A stretch of 64,000 bases of DNA, from assembly GCA_963923035.1 (NCBI GenBank), contig CAWUKT010000011.1:50521-114520 (forward strand), written 5' to 3'. Source of the DNA: CAWUKT01 sp963923035 (GTDB lineage: Bacteria; Bacteroidota; Bacteroidia; J057; JADKCL01). The notes below the pieces were generated by a model, which saw only the letters and a program-made list of their open reading frames with translations, had not been told where the DNA came from and did no database searches. The translations under genes were made by a program, and so were the position numbers. Below, one piece after another: positions 9,600-17,298 of this stretch (its first letter is position 1; each line of letters begins with the position of its first letter).

Positions 9600-10775
9600 C
9601 TACTGCCGTCTTCCACTAAAATGCAGCCCCCAGAAGAATATCGACAGCACCACCAGGAGAATGGAGGCGTAGAGGAATACGTCCTGCAAAGTGTTCCCGA
9701 ATTCAAGGAAAGGTTGAACTGAAAAGGGGGAAGCAAATTGACCGAGAAAAATCACGGAAGAGGTCAATCCAACGGCTTTTCCCCGGATGGAAGGAGGGGT
9801 GATTTCGAGGATCCAGAAGCTAAAGTTGGGGATGAAGAGACCCAGGCCCAAACCGCTGATTCCCAAACCAATGACAACGGTCGTATAATTGGTTGCGGAG
9901 GAGATCGTGAAGAAGCCGACTGCCATCAGGGCGTATAAAATCCCGTTGGCGCCGGGTAAGGTCAGGAAGCGCCGTAGAAACTTGTAGCTCGCAGCGACGA
10001 TGATGCTTCCAAAGGTATTGGCCATGATGGCGAACCCGATCATTTTCGACTCTTTCACGCCGAGCCCCTGCAATAAATAGGGTATCTGGAGGGGCAGCAT
10101 GTAGAACAATACCATGGTGATCATCCCCATGAGCAACAAGACCCAATGGATCTTCGTCAATCCATTGAAGAAGCCTTTTTGAAGGTCGTCGTTCCGCTCA
10201 ATCTTCGGTTCGTCGAGGGAAAACACGCTGAAGAACAGCACGACGAGGGAAAATCCGTAAACGAGAAAGGTATACTTCCAATCGATGTCGGCCAATACGC
10301 CCGCGGTGCCCACAAAAACCAATCCGCCCAAGGCCATCGCGGCCCCCTGCATCGCGGTCACACCTTCCCGCTCCTTCCCCTCGAAATAATCGCCGATCAA
10401 GGACGCGGCGACGGGCATGATGCACGCCACGGCCAGGCCCAATCCGGCCCGGGTCACGAGGATTTGGTAAGGATCGGCCAACAAGGTCGCGGAGGTCCCC
10501 GCCAGCGCGTACAAGACCAGCCCGGCGTTCAGGAACTTCAGGCGGCCGTAACGGTCGATCAGTTGGCCGATGATGAGCGAACCGAGCGCGATGAACAGCG
10601 CCGGCAGCGAGACCATCAGCTTGGTCAGGAACTCGATGGAGGGGATGTCGGCAAAGGCCGCCTTGATCTGGGGGGTCGCGGGGGTGATCGCCGCGCCCGC
10701 CATGACGGTGAGGCTGCTCGCCAACAGGATGGTGGTGATTTTGAGCCCGCGCTTGGGCAAGGGTGTCTCGGACAT
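9600..10775 (-). CDS. MFS transporter
   Basis: 391 residues with about twelve hydrophobic segments. The first loop carries the major facilitator signature (GQLIDRYGRLKFL, about 65-77). The family exports or imports small molecules with ion gradients; residues here do not define a substrate, though the layout resembles drug/proton antiporters. I chose the ATG four bases after the stop of the HEAT-like gene; an earlier in-frame start would overlap that gene by 44 bases. The short spacing suggests co-transcription with the HEAT-like gene. Confidence 0.88.
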   Translation of the reverse strand: MSETPLPKRGLKITTILLASSLTVMAGAAITPATPQIKAAFADIPSIEFLTKLMVSLPALFIALGSLIIGQLIDRYGRLKFLNAGLVLYALAGTSATLLADPYQILVTRAGLGLAVACIMPVAASLIGDYFEGKEREGVTAMQGAAMALGGLVFVGTAGVLADIDWKYTFLVYGFSLVVLFFSVFSLDEPKIERNDDLQKGFFNGLTKIHWVLLLMGMITMVLFYMLPLQIPYLLQGLGVKESKMIGFAIMANTFGSIIVAASYKFLRRFLTLPGANGILYALMAVGFFTISSATNYTTVVIGLGISGLGLGLFIPNFSFWILEITPPSIRGKAVGLTSSVIFLGQFASPFSVQPFLEFGNTLQDVFLYASILLVVLSIFFWGLHFSGRRQ

Positions 10776-10779
10776 GGGC

Positions 10780-11427
10780 CTAAATCTCCCCGAATTGGGC
10801 GGCCCACTCGGGGTCGATGGCATTCAGGGCTTTGCCCAGGAAGGGCTGGAATTTCTTCGCGTCGGGGTCGACGGCCAGTTCGGCGAGGGCGGCGCGGATT
10901 TCGGGGGTGTCGCCGAAGTTTTTGATGTCGCGGAGGGCTTCCCGGCGGGCGAATTTGCCGTAGGCACCGCGGACGCCGTTGAGGATGACGGGGAGGAAGC
11001 GCGGGTTGCGGCTGGCGACCATGCCTTCGACGGCCTTGATCTGGTCGTCTTCCTCGAATGCGGCGACGCCCTTGAGGAAGGCTTCGGGGTCCGAGTCGAT
11101 TTCGGCAAGGAGCGGGTCGATTTCTTCGTCGGCGAGGGGGCCGACGTCGGTGAGGTCGGTCTGCTCTGCGATGATGTTGAGCCAGTTGCGGCAGGGGCTG
11201 GCGAAGGGGGTGCCTTCGGCGATGGAGAGGCCCCGGAGGAGGGATTTGGCAGCCCAGAGCTGGGCTTCTTCGCGGGCGAGGGCGGCGCCGAGGCCGGTCC
11301 AGACGGCGGGGTCAGATTTCAGGGACTTGGCGAGTTCGGCGTAGGCCACGGCGGAGGCGCGGTTGTGGCCGTGTTTTTGGAAGTTGAAGGCCACGTCCTT
11401 CATCTGCAATTCGGGAGATCGACTCAT
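10780..11427 (-). CDS. HEAT-like helical repeat protein, unknown function
   Basis: 215 residues, entirely soluble and predicted alpha-helical, rich in Ala and Leu, with repeating units such as LPVILNGVRGAYGKFARREALRDIKNFGDTPE that resemble HEAT repeats. No signal peptide, so probably cytoplasmic and a protein-binding scaffold. It precedes the MFS transporter with a 4-base gap on the same strand. A second in-frame Met at residue 9 is an alternative start. I do not recognise a named family. Confidence 0.7.
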   Translation of the reverse strand: MSRSPELQMKDVAFNFQKHGHNRASAVAYAELAKSLKSDPAVWTGLGAALAREEAQLWAAKSLLRGLSIAEGTPFASPCRNWLNIIAEQTDLTDVGPLADEEIDPLLAEIDSDPEAFLKGVAAFEEDDQIKAVEGMVASRNPRFLPVILNGVRGAYGKFARREALRDIKNFGDTPEIRAALAELAVDPDAKKFQPFLGKALNAIDPEWAAQFGEI

Positions 11428-11605
11428 AAAACTCAGTTATTGATTGGTGGCAAAGGTTACGCATTCACTTGCCAATTCACAAATCATTTTCTGTCCCGTG
11501 GGGATATTTTTGTGGAGGCGGAAGGCGGTGGAAAAAAACTTGGGAAAAAAGGGGGTGGAGACTGCGTTTTAAGAAACTGGGGAATATTTATCGATAAACA
11601 AAAGC

Positions 11606-11914
11606 ATGAAGTGCAAAAAGACCCCCAAACCTCTTTCCCTCCGTTTTCGCCAAATCATTATTCTTTTTTTCCTGGTGCCCTTGATGACCATCTCCCGGCC
11701 AAGGGAATATGTACAGCATTTCAAAAATGGGTTTGCCCCTTCTATGCCTTATACGACCACCGTTGTCCATTCCCCTTCCCATTCCGAGTGGGTGATTTCC
11801 GGCTCGGTCCAACAGGCCTCTTTTTCCCATCCTGACGCCGACCATTTTTCTTCCTCTGCTCCCTTTTCCGCCTCTTCCTATGCTTGGCTTCCGAATCCGG
11901 CGCGCCCTTTTTGA
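11606..11914 (+). CDS. possible small exported or membrane protein
   Basis: 102 residues starting ATG AAG TGC AAA AAG, with a basic N-terminus followed by a hydrophobic stretch (IIILFFLVPLMTI), like a signal or anchor, then a Ser/His-rich tail. Codon choice (TCC, GCC, CAA, ATT) resembles the neighbours. A TATTTTTG box lies about 95 bases upstream. No family recognised; it may be a chance frame. Confidence 0.3.
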   Translation: MKCKKTPKPLSLRFRQIIILFFLVPLMTISRPREYVQHFKNGFAPSMPYTTTVVHSPSHSEWVISGSVQQASFSHPDADHFSSSAPFSASSYAWLPNPARPF

Positions 11915-12439
11915 GGGTCCGAAAAAACGCCCCTGCGGAATTCCCTTCCAGCTCCAAGGTGCGTTGGCTCGGTTCAAAGGTCCGGCATTCTGGCCCATGA
12001 GGTGGAGTCGGCCAAAGGGGAAGCAGGCACTTCCAATCACAAAGATGGAGGAGCCCAGCCACCGGAGGGGGAGCGGACAAAGGTAGAATGGGCGAATTCA
12101 ATCCCGGTATTGGAGTCATCAAAGCATCTGAGAAGCACGTCCATTCACGGAGCCGGAGTAGCTCAAGTCCGGAACAGGAAAATGGGCCCCGGCAATTGGA
12201 ACAACGGACCGTGCAGGCAGGCGAATCCACCACTCCAGCGGCCCCACCCGCTTTTTCGCCGCAGTATCCCAGCCCAACGCTGGAACATTGCGACTCCGAG
12301 CCATGCCATTCCGCCCCATTTCCCAGGCTTCCCCGTCGGTCAATTGGCCTTGTCCGCCTCTCCTTCCCGAAGCCCCCAGCCACAGTCCGGATTCCCGGAG
12401 CAGCACCACGATTATTCCCCCGATTGACTCAAAAAATCC

Positions 12440-12447
12440 TATTTTTG
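12440..12447 (+). promoter_or_regulatory. -7 box TATTTTTG for the acyltransferase gene
   Basis: Exact TAnnTTTG, 27 bases before the ATG at 12475. It supports that start over the much longer upstream open frame. Confidence 0.5.
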
Positions 12448-12474
12448 CACCGTACCCACTCCAACATCGCACCC

Positions 12475-13308
12475 ATGTCATTGGATATCCTGAATTTCAA
12501 TCCGCCGCCCAAGTTCGTCATCCACGAAATCATGCGGCCGTTCCGCACCTATTTTTCGCCGCGCTTCTACGGCCTCGACAACTTCAATCCGAAACGTCCG
12601 GCCCTCCTCATCAGCAACCACACGATCTACGGGCTGACGGATGGCTTTTTTACCGGCGCCGAATTGTACGAGCGCTTTGGCGTGTTCACACGGGCACTGG
12701 TGGACGAGATGCACTACCAAATGCCGGGTTGGCGGGATGTGGTGAAGAAATTGGGCTTCATTCCGGGCAGCCGCGAGGCCTGCCGGATGCTGATGGATGC
12801 GGGCGAAAGCGTGATGGTCTTCCCCGGCGGCACGCGGGAAGCCTTCAAGCACAAAGGGGAAGCGTACAAATTGACGTGGAAACAGCGCCTCGGCTTTGCG
12901 CGGATGGCGGTGGAGAATGCATACGACATCATTCCGGTGGCGGGCGTCGGCGGCGAAGAGATGTACAAGATTTTGTTCGATTCGCAGGACGTGATGCGGA
13001 GCCCGTTTGGGAAGCTGTTGAAAACGAGTGGATTCGCCGACCGATTTTTGCGGGGCGGGGAAAAATTTCCGCCCGTGGGCACGGGCGTCGGGCTCAGTGC
13101 CTTTCCCAGGCCGGAGCGGGTGTACATCTACGTGGGCGAGCGGATCTCGACCGCGGACTACTTTGGCCGCGCCGATGACAAAGATGCCTTGATGGAACTG
13201 CGGACGAAGGTGGAGACGGCGCTCTATGGCTACATCGACGAGTTGAAGGCGTACCGGGAGAACGATACGGACGAGGAATGGTGGCGGAAAATGCTGAAAA
13301 TGTTCTGA
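12475..13308 (+). CDS. lysophospholipid/diacylglycerol acyltransferase-like protein
   Basis: 277 residues. It contains SNHTIYGLTDG (about 44-54) and MVFPGGTREAFKHKGE (about 120-135), the hallmarks of the DGAT/phytyl-ester-synthase branch of the PlsC/LPLAT fold, where the His-containing block and the FPGG block bind the acyl donor and acceptor. Likely transfers an acyl chain to a membrane lipid or wax/ester acceptor at the inner membrane. The frame is open about 390 bases further upstream, but that translation is not protein-like and a -7 box precedes this ATG. recO follows 13 bases later on the same strand. Confidence 0.85.
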   Translation: MSLDILNFNPPPKFVIHEIMRPFRTYFSPRFYGLDNFNPKRPALLISNHTIYGLTDGFFTGAELYERFGVFTRALVDEMHYQMPGWRDVVKKLGFIPGSREACRMLMDAGESVMVFPGGTREAFKHKGEAYKLTWKQRLGFARMAVENAYDIIPVAGVGGEEMYKILFDSQDVMRSPFGKLLKTSGFADRFLRGGEKFPPVGTGVGLSAFPRPERVYIYVGERISTADYFGRADDKDALMELRTKVETALYGYIDELKAYRENDTDEEWWRKMLKMF

Positions 13309-13321
13309 GGATGGCCGGCGT

Positions 13322-14035
13322 ATGATTCGAAAGACCGAGGCGATTGTATTGAATACGCGCAAGTTCGGGGACAGCAGCCTGATCTGTTCCATGTACACGC
13401 GCCGCTACGGGCGGCAAAATTACCTGGTGAAGGGCTACCGCAGCACCAAGGCGCGCAAGCGGCACAGCTATTTCCAACCCATGTCCATCATCGAGGCCGT
13501 GTTCTACTACAAGGAAACCCGCGACCTCCAGCTCATCACCGAAACCCAAAACCGTTATTTTTTCCAGAACCTCCAGACCGACCCCATCAAGATCACCCTG
13601 GGCATGGTCGTCATTGAGGTGTTTTACATGTCGGTGCGGGAAGAGGAGCAAAATGTCCCCCTGTTTGAATTCCTCCGGCAGACCCTCATCGACCTCGACC
13701 AACAGGACAGTCGCCTCATCCACCATTTCATTTTCTACCTCGTCCACCTGACCCGTTTCCTCGGCTTTTTTCCCGACAATGTCACCACGAACCCCGAGGC
13801 CCCCGTCTATTTCGACATCCAAAACGGCCGCCTGGAAAATGCCCCCGGCGCCCGGACCAGCGACTACCTCGTGGCGTTGTTCTGCCAGGTGAGCCGGGAC
13901 CAGTGCCGGGAGCTTGAATTTTCCAATGCCGAGAAAAGCAGCCTGATTGCGACGATGCTCGAGTACTACCAGACGCATGTGGAGGGCTTTCGGCGGCCGG
14001 AGAGTCTGAAGGTGCTGATGGAGGTGTTTGGGTGA
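13322..14035 (+). CDS. recO: DNA repair protein RecO
   Basis: 237 residues, the normal length. RecO, with RecF and RecR, loads RecA onto SSB-coated single-stranded DNA in the RecF repair pathway. The N-terminal OB-fold region has the typical opening MIRKTEAIVLNTRKFGDSSLICSMYTRRYG and the GYRSTKARK block; the C-terminal helical part follows. Bacteroidota RecO proteins often lack the zinc cysteines, and no CxxC pair is seen here. It probably forms an operon with the acyltransferase. The next gene is convergent, 37 bases away. Confidence 0.93.
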   Translation: MIRKTEAIVLNTRKFGDSSLICSMYTRRYGRQNYLVKGYRSTKARKRHSYFQPMSIIEAVFYYKETRDLQLITETQNRYFFQNLQTDPIKITLGMVVIEVFYMSVREEEQNVPLFEFLRQTLIDLDQQDSRLIHHFIFYLVHLTRFLGFFPDNVTTNPEAPVYFDIQNGRLENAPGARTSDYLVALFCQVSRDQCRELEFSNAEKSSLIATMLEYYQTHVEGFRRPESLKVLMEVFG

Positions 14036-14072
14036 TCAGATAAAAAAACTCTTGATGCCGTATTAGGAAATA

Positions 14073-15731
14073 CTAGCTATTATTAGTCATTTTCACATCA
14101 TTGTCCTCCACCCCAGTCTTCTTCACAAGAGGATTGTTCTCGATATAATTTCTAGCATCTTGGGCGGCAGTGGCATCCGGGGGGAGTTTCTCCAAACGCG
14201 TCTTCAGATCATATTCAAATTTGGAAATTTTGTCCTTGCTGTCCATTTCCTTTATGATCAGATATTCCTGGAAATCATCGAAGGCATCCAGGTTGGTGAC
14301 AATCTGGGGAATTTCCGCCTCCAGCTTTCGCACTTTATGCCGCCAGGAAACGATGTCACCGACTTCCTTGGGAAACGAATTGATTGAATTGGACGCTACC
14401 TGCTGAGCTACCTGGGCTGCTTTCTTGTCCTTGTGTTTTTTGAGGACCACAATGGCATTTTCCAGGGAAGCACGGGTCTCCAATACGCCTTTGATCCGGA
14501 TGCCATCCGTGACGAGGGCGTAATCGGCTTGCGCATGCATAGCCTCTTTCAACCAGTTTTGGCAAATCTGGGGGTTGCCAAATTTCTTGTAAGCCTTCTT
14601 AATGAAGTTAAACAGGCTCTTAATAACCTTTTTGTCCAGAGACTTGATTTGTTTGGATGCCAATTCCAGGGCCGTACTCTTGCGCCAAGCCTCATAGGCC
14701 TTCTTGCTGGTCTTCAGTTTATTGGTTGGTTTGTGGAACCCAAATGCCCGCCGGTCCAATTCCAAAAAGTCCAGGGCTCCTCGGGCCGCAGCTTCATTTT
14801 TAAAGTCTTGGTGGTAATTGCTAGCCAAATGCTTCCGTATTTCGCCCCTTTTTTGTGTTTGATCTCCAATTCCTACCACCCAATCCTTCTTTTCTTTATA
14901 ACCCACCAGGTCCCTCCGCATCTTATTGTCAGCCCTCAGCAGTCCCTGGGAAATCAGTTTCATTCGACTTGCCTGGTATTCTCCCAGCTCACCCATCATT
15001 GGATCGTCAGAACCGGTCAGAATCTTGGTCGGATCCAATGCGGGGTAGGTGATCTCATACACAAAGGGCCTGTTTTTCCACCCTCCACCATCTTTCGCAA
15101 AGATGTGCCCCTGGGAAGCCTCACTGGTAATGTCCAGCCAGGCGACCTCATTTCTGGGGTTCGAGCCCTTTTCACTTAAGACAATATCCGGCCGGGTATG
15201 GCCGTGCGTAGCCTGGAGTTCAACATCGAGTGGTAAATTGGCACTTTCCAATACCCGATTGACCAGGGTTTCCACCGCATACCCAAAACGGGCGTGAAAG
15301 AAGCTCGGGAGCGTATCAGGTTTCTCACTGTAAGCCTTTGCCGTCTTGTACCAGGTCTTCAGGTAGCCCTTACCTTCTTCGTGAAATTGCTCCCAGCTCA
15401 GGGCCTTGAGGTAGGATTCCTGGACCAAATTGTCGACACGTTTGGCAATTTTTTGGACATCTTTACCAAACTGCTTTTCTGCATCCACATTCTTTTTACT
15501 ATTGTGCCGCACCGCCTTCAACTGCTTAACGGGCCCTCCCTTAGCCGCCTGGTGAAGATGTCGGAGTTGGGTTACCTGGGGGCTTTGGTTGGCGGCTTGT
15601 TGAAACCGGGAACGCTCTTCGCCATCGGGCGGCATGGCCGATCGGAGTTGGGAAACTTTTTCGGGGGCGCGGGATTCTCCCTCCCCGATCCGCTGGTGCT
15701 GCGGAGCATGGGTCTGTTGATCTCTTTCCAT
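14073..15731 (-). CDS. candidate nuclease cargo/toxin with injection-system-like N-terminal motif
   Basis: 552 residues. The N-terminus is polar and disordered (Gln/Arg-rich) and contains FQQAANQSPQVTQLRHLHQAA at 43-63; short ANxSPQVxQL blocks of this kind are typical of DUF4157-associated proteins encoded with extracellular contractile injection systems (recalled, not searched). Residues 140-230 form an alpha/beta block with Glu154 (YAVETL), Asp182 (TRPDIVL), Asp200 (AWLDITS), His209 and Lys213, an arrangement suggesting a PD-(D/E)xK-type nuclease fold (inference). The C-terminal 300 residues are Lys-rich helices. No signal peptide or membrane segment. Base composition is visibly more AT-rich than neighbours, suggesting transfer. 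No injection-system or immunity gene is adjacent. Confidence 0.6.
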   Translation of the reverse strand: MERDQQTHAPQHQRIGEGESRAPEKVSQLRSAMPPDGEERSRFQQAANQSPQVTQLRHLHQAAKGGPVKQLKAVRHNSKKNVDAEKQFGKDVQKIAKRVDNLVQESYLKALSWEQFHEEGKGYLKTWYKTAKAYSEKPDTLPSFFHARFGYAVETLVNRVLESANLPLDVELQATHGHTRPDIVLSEKGSNPRNEVAWLDITSEASQGHIFAKDGGGWKNRPFVYEITYPALDPTKILTGSDDPMMGELGEYQASRMKLISQGLLRADNKMRRDLVGYKEKKDWVVGIGDQTQKRGEIRKHLASNYHQDFKNEAAARGALDFLELDRRAFGFHKPTNKLKTSKKAYEAWRKSTALELASKQIKSLDKKVIKSLFNFIKKAYKKFGNPQICQNWLKEAMHAQADYALVTDGIRIKGVLETRASLENAIVVLKKHKDKKAAQVAQQVASNSINSFPKEVGDIVSWRHKVRKLEAEIPQIVTNLDAFDDFQEYLIIKEMDSKDKISKFEYDLKTRLEKLPPDATAAQDARNYIENNPLVKKTGVEDNDVKMTNNS

Positions 15732-15882
15732 GAGAATTGATTCGGTAAGTTGAAAAGGTCGATTGAAAAGAAGGGGCGATTGGCTGGTCAGAATGAAAAT
15801 GGGGAAAATGGAAAGGCGGGGTTAGGGAGAATCAGTGAATGGGAGGAAAAAAGCAGGGAAGCGCGGGTTTTAGGAAGGAAAC

Positions 15883-15890
15883 CAAAAATA
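15883..15890 (-). promoter_or_regulatory. -7 box TATTTTTG, possible promoter of the nuclease-like gene
   Basis: Exact TAnnTTTG on the minus strand, about 150 bases before the ATG of the nuclease-like gene; this would leave an unusually long leader for this window. Confidence 0.35.
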
Positions 15891-16023
15891 CAACACCCTG
15901 AAAATCAACCCCAAAAGGTCATCCCGCAAAGGGATTCAGTCTTGCTACCCTGCGTGATTTTGCCTGGGAAGGAATTGCCTTGTGGGGCCATTGAAACCCG
16001 ACCGCCTTCCTCCCATTTTTTTC

Positions 16024-16031
16024 TATATTTG
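16024..16031 (+). promoter_or_regulatory. -7 box TATATTTG for the thioesterase gene
   Basis: Exact TAnnTTTG ending four bases before the ATG, so transcription would start at or next to the start codon (leaderless or nearly so). Confidence 0.55.
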
Positions 16032-16035
16032 GCGC

Positions 16036-16482
16036 ATGGCCAGAATCAAGCTGGAAATTCCCCAATCGCTTCCATTTGCCTGTCAAATGCCCATTCGGGT
16101 CACCGACCTGAATTACGCGGACCACCTCGCCAACGACAAGTTGCTCGGGCTGATGCACGAAGCCCGCTGCCGCTACCTGGCCCACTACGGCTATACGGAG
16201 CTGAACACCGAAGGCGTGTCCTTCATCATGGGGGATGTCGCCATTTCCTTCAAGCACGAAGGCTTTCAGGGCCAACTGCTGGAGATTCAGGTCGGCGTCG
16301 GGGACTATACCCGCGTGGCCTTTGACATGTACTACCGCATCGTCATCCTGGAATCGGGCAAGACCCTCGCCGAAGCGAAAACGGGATTGATTTGCTTTGA
16401 CTACGATTCCCGCAAAGTCCGTTCAGTTCCCACGGCCCTCCGCGAAACCCTTGGAGATGCCCTTGCCCCTATTCCCAATTGA
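16036..16482 (+). CDS. acyl-CoA thioesterase, 4HBT/YbgC-like hotdog fold
   Basis: 148 residues, the usual single-hotdog length. The N-terminal MPIRVTDLNYADHLANDKLLGLMHEAR contains the catalytic Asp and hotdog helix of 4-hydroxybenzoyl-CoA thioesterase-like enzymes; later strands (VSFIMGDVAISFKHE, TLAEAKTGLICFDY) complete the fold. It hydrolyses acyl-CoA or acyl-ACP thioesters, exact chain unknown. I chose the ATG directly after the -7 box; the frame is open 54 bases upstream. plsC starts 6 bases downstream, so the two probably form a lipid-metabolism operon. Confidence 0.9.
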   Translation: MARIKLEIPQSLPFACQMPIRVTDLNYADHLANDKLLGLMHEARCRYLAHYGYTELNTEGVSFIMGDVAISFKHEGFQGQLLEIQVGVGDYTRVAFDMYYRIVILESGKTLAEAKTGLICFDYDSRKVRSVPTALRETLGDALAPIPN

Positions 16483-16488
16483 GCCGCC

Positions 16489-17256
16489 ATGGTAGTGATT
16501 CTGCGCCGTATCCTGAGCATCTTCTTTTACCTGTTCTTCGTTGGGTTTTTCATCCTGATTTTCCCCCTGCACTTCTTTCTCCTCCTCACCAAAGCCAACT
16601 GGGCCCACGACATTTCCCATTTTCTGAACAAGCTCTGGGGAATCGTGATCATGTACCCCTTTGGCATTTATTTGAAGGTCGAAGGGCGGGAAAAGTTGGA
16701 AAAAGGAGAGGTTTACATCTTTTGTTCCAACCATTCGAGTTATTTGGACATCCCAATCTGTAACGTTTCGATCAATCACTCATTTAGGTTTATTGGGAAG
16801 GCGGAGCTATCGAAAGTTCCGGTCTTCGGCTACATGTTCGGGCGCTTGCACATCGCAGTGGACCGCGGCAGCCGTACCAAGTCCTTCAGGGCGCTGGAAC
16901 GGGCCAAGGCCAAGCTCGCGGATGAACGCTCGGTCCTAATCTATCCGGAAGGAACCATTCCGGACAAGCGCAAGGTCGATTTGCTCCGGTTCAAGGACGG
17001 CGGCTTCCGGCTCGCCGTGGAAAGCGGCCGGAAACTGGTCCCGATGACGGTGGTCCATGCCCACAAACGCCTGCTGGACGACGGCAAATGGCTCTTGCGG
17101 CCAGGGAGAATCACCGTGATCTTCCACGATCCGATTGACCCCACGGGCCTCAGCCTGGACGACGTGCCGAAGATGCGCCAGGAGGTCTTCGACCTGACAA
17201 TGGCCACCCTCGCCGAGCGCGATGGCCTGGTGAAACCGCCGGTCCCGGCTGGATGA
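16489..17256 (+). CDS. plsC: 1-acyl-sn-glycerol-3-phosphate acyltransferase
   Basis: 255 residues. An N-terminal membrane segment (about 1-33) precedes the PlsC domain with the catalytic NHSSYLD motif (HX4D, about 81-87), the glycerophosphate-binding FIGKAEL and the YPEGT block (about 146-150). It adds the second acyl chain to lysophosphatidic acid at the inner membrane, giving phosphatidic acid for phospholipid synthesis. It sits 6 bases after the thioesterase gene and is followed 42 bases later by the large membrane-TPR gene. Confidence 0.93.
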   Translation: MVVILRRILSIFFYLFFVGFFILIFPLHFFLLLTKANWAHDISHFLNKLWGIVIMYPFGIYLKVEGREKLEKGEVYIFCSNHSSYLDIPICNVSINHSFRFIGKAELSKVPVFGYMFGRLHIAVDRGSRTKSFRALERAKAKLADERSVLIYPEGTIPDKRKVDLLRFKDGGFRLAVESGRKLVPMTVVHAHKRLLDDGKWLLRPGRITVIFHDPIDPTGLSLDDVPKMRQEVFDLTMATLAERDGLVKPPVPAG

Positions 17257-17298
17257 TGTCCGTCCGGCCCAGCTAAGAAGAGACGAGTACAAGCATTT

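Larger units (their letters stand above)
11428..12474. other. gene-poor gap of about 1 kb
   Basis: No well-supported gene. Several overlapping open frames exist on both strands but most have low-complexity, Arg/Pro/Ser-rich translations unlike real proteins. The only plausible short frame is at 11606-11914 (listed separately). A -7 box sits at the right end for the acyltransferase. The stretch 11915-12440 holds nothing I can name. Confidence 0.5.
15732..16035. other. intergenic region with divergent promoters
   Basis: About 300 bases between the divergent nuclease-like gene and the thioesterase gene. It is purine-rich on the plus strand, has no convincing gene, and carries a -7 box for each flanking gene. 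Confidence 0.45.

Noticed and set aside
9431..9736. N-terminal extension of the amylase
   Set aside because: The added 102 residues overlap the MFS gene and hide the lipoprotein signal; the shorter ATG gives a clear lipobox.
11742..12383. Minus-strand 213-residue open frame in the gap
   Set aside because: Rich in Arg, Pro, Ser and Gly with no fold-like pattern; several overlapping frames in both strands look the same, a sign of chance open frames in GC-rich DNA.
12088..12474. N-terminal extension of the acyltransferase
   Set aside because: Low-complexity Pro/Ser/Arg translation, and the promoter box and ATG at 12475 explain the gene better.
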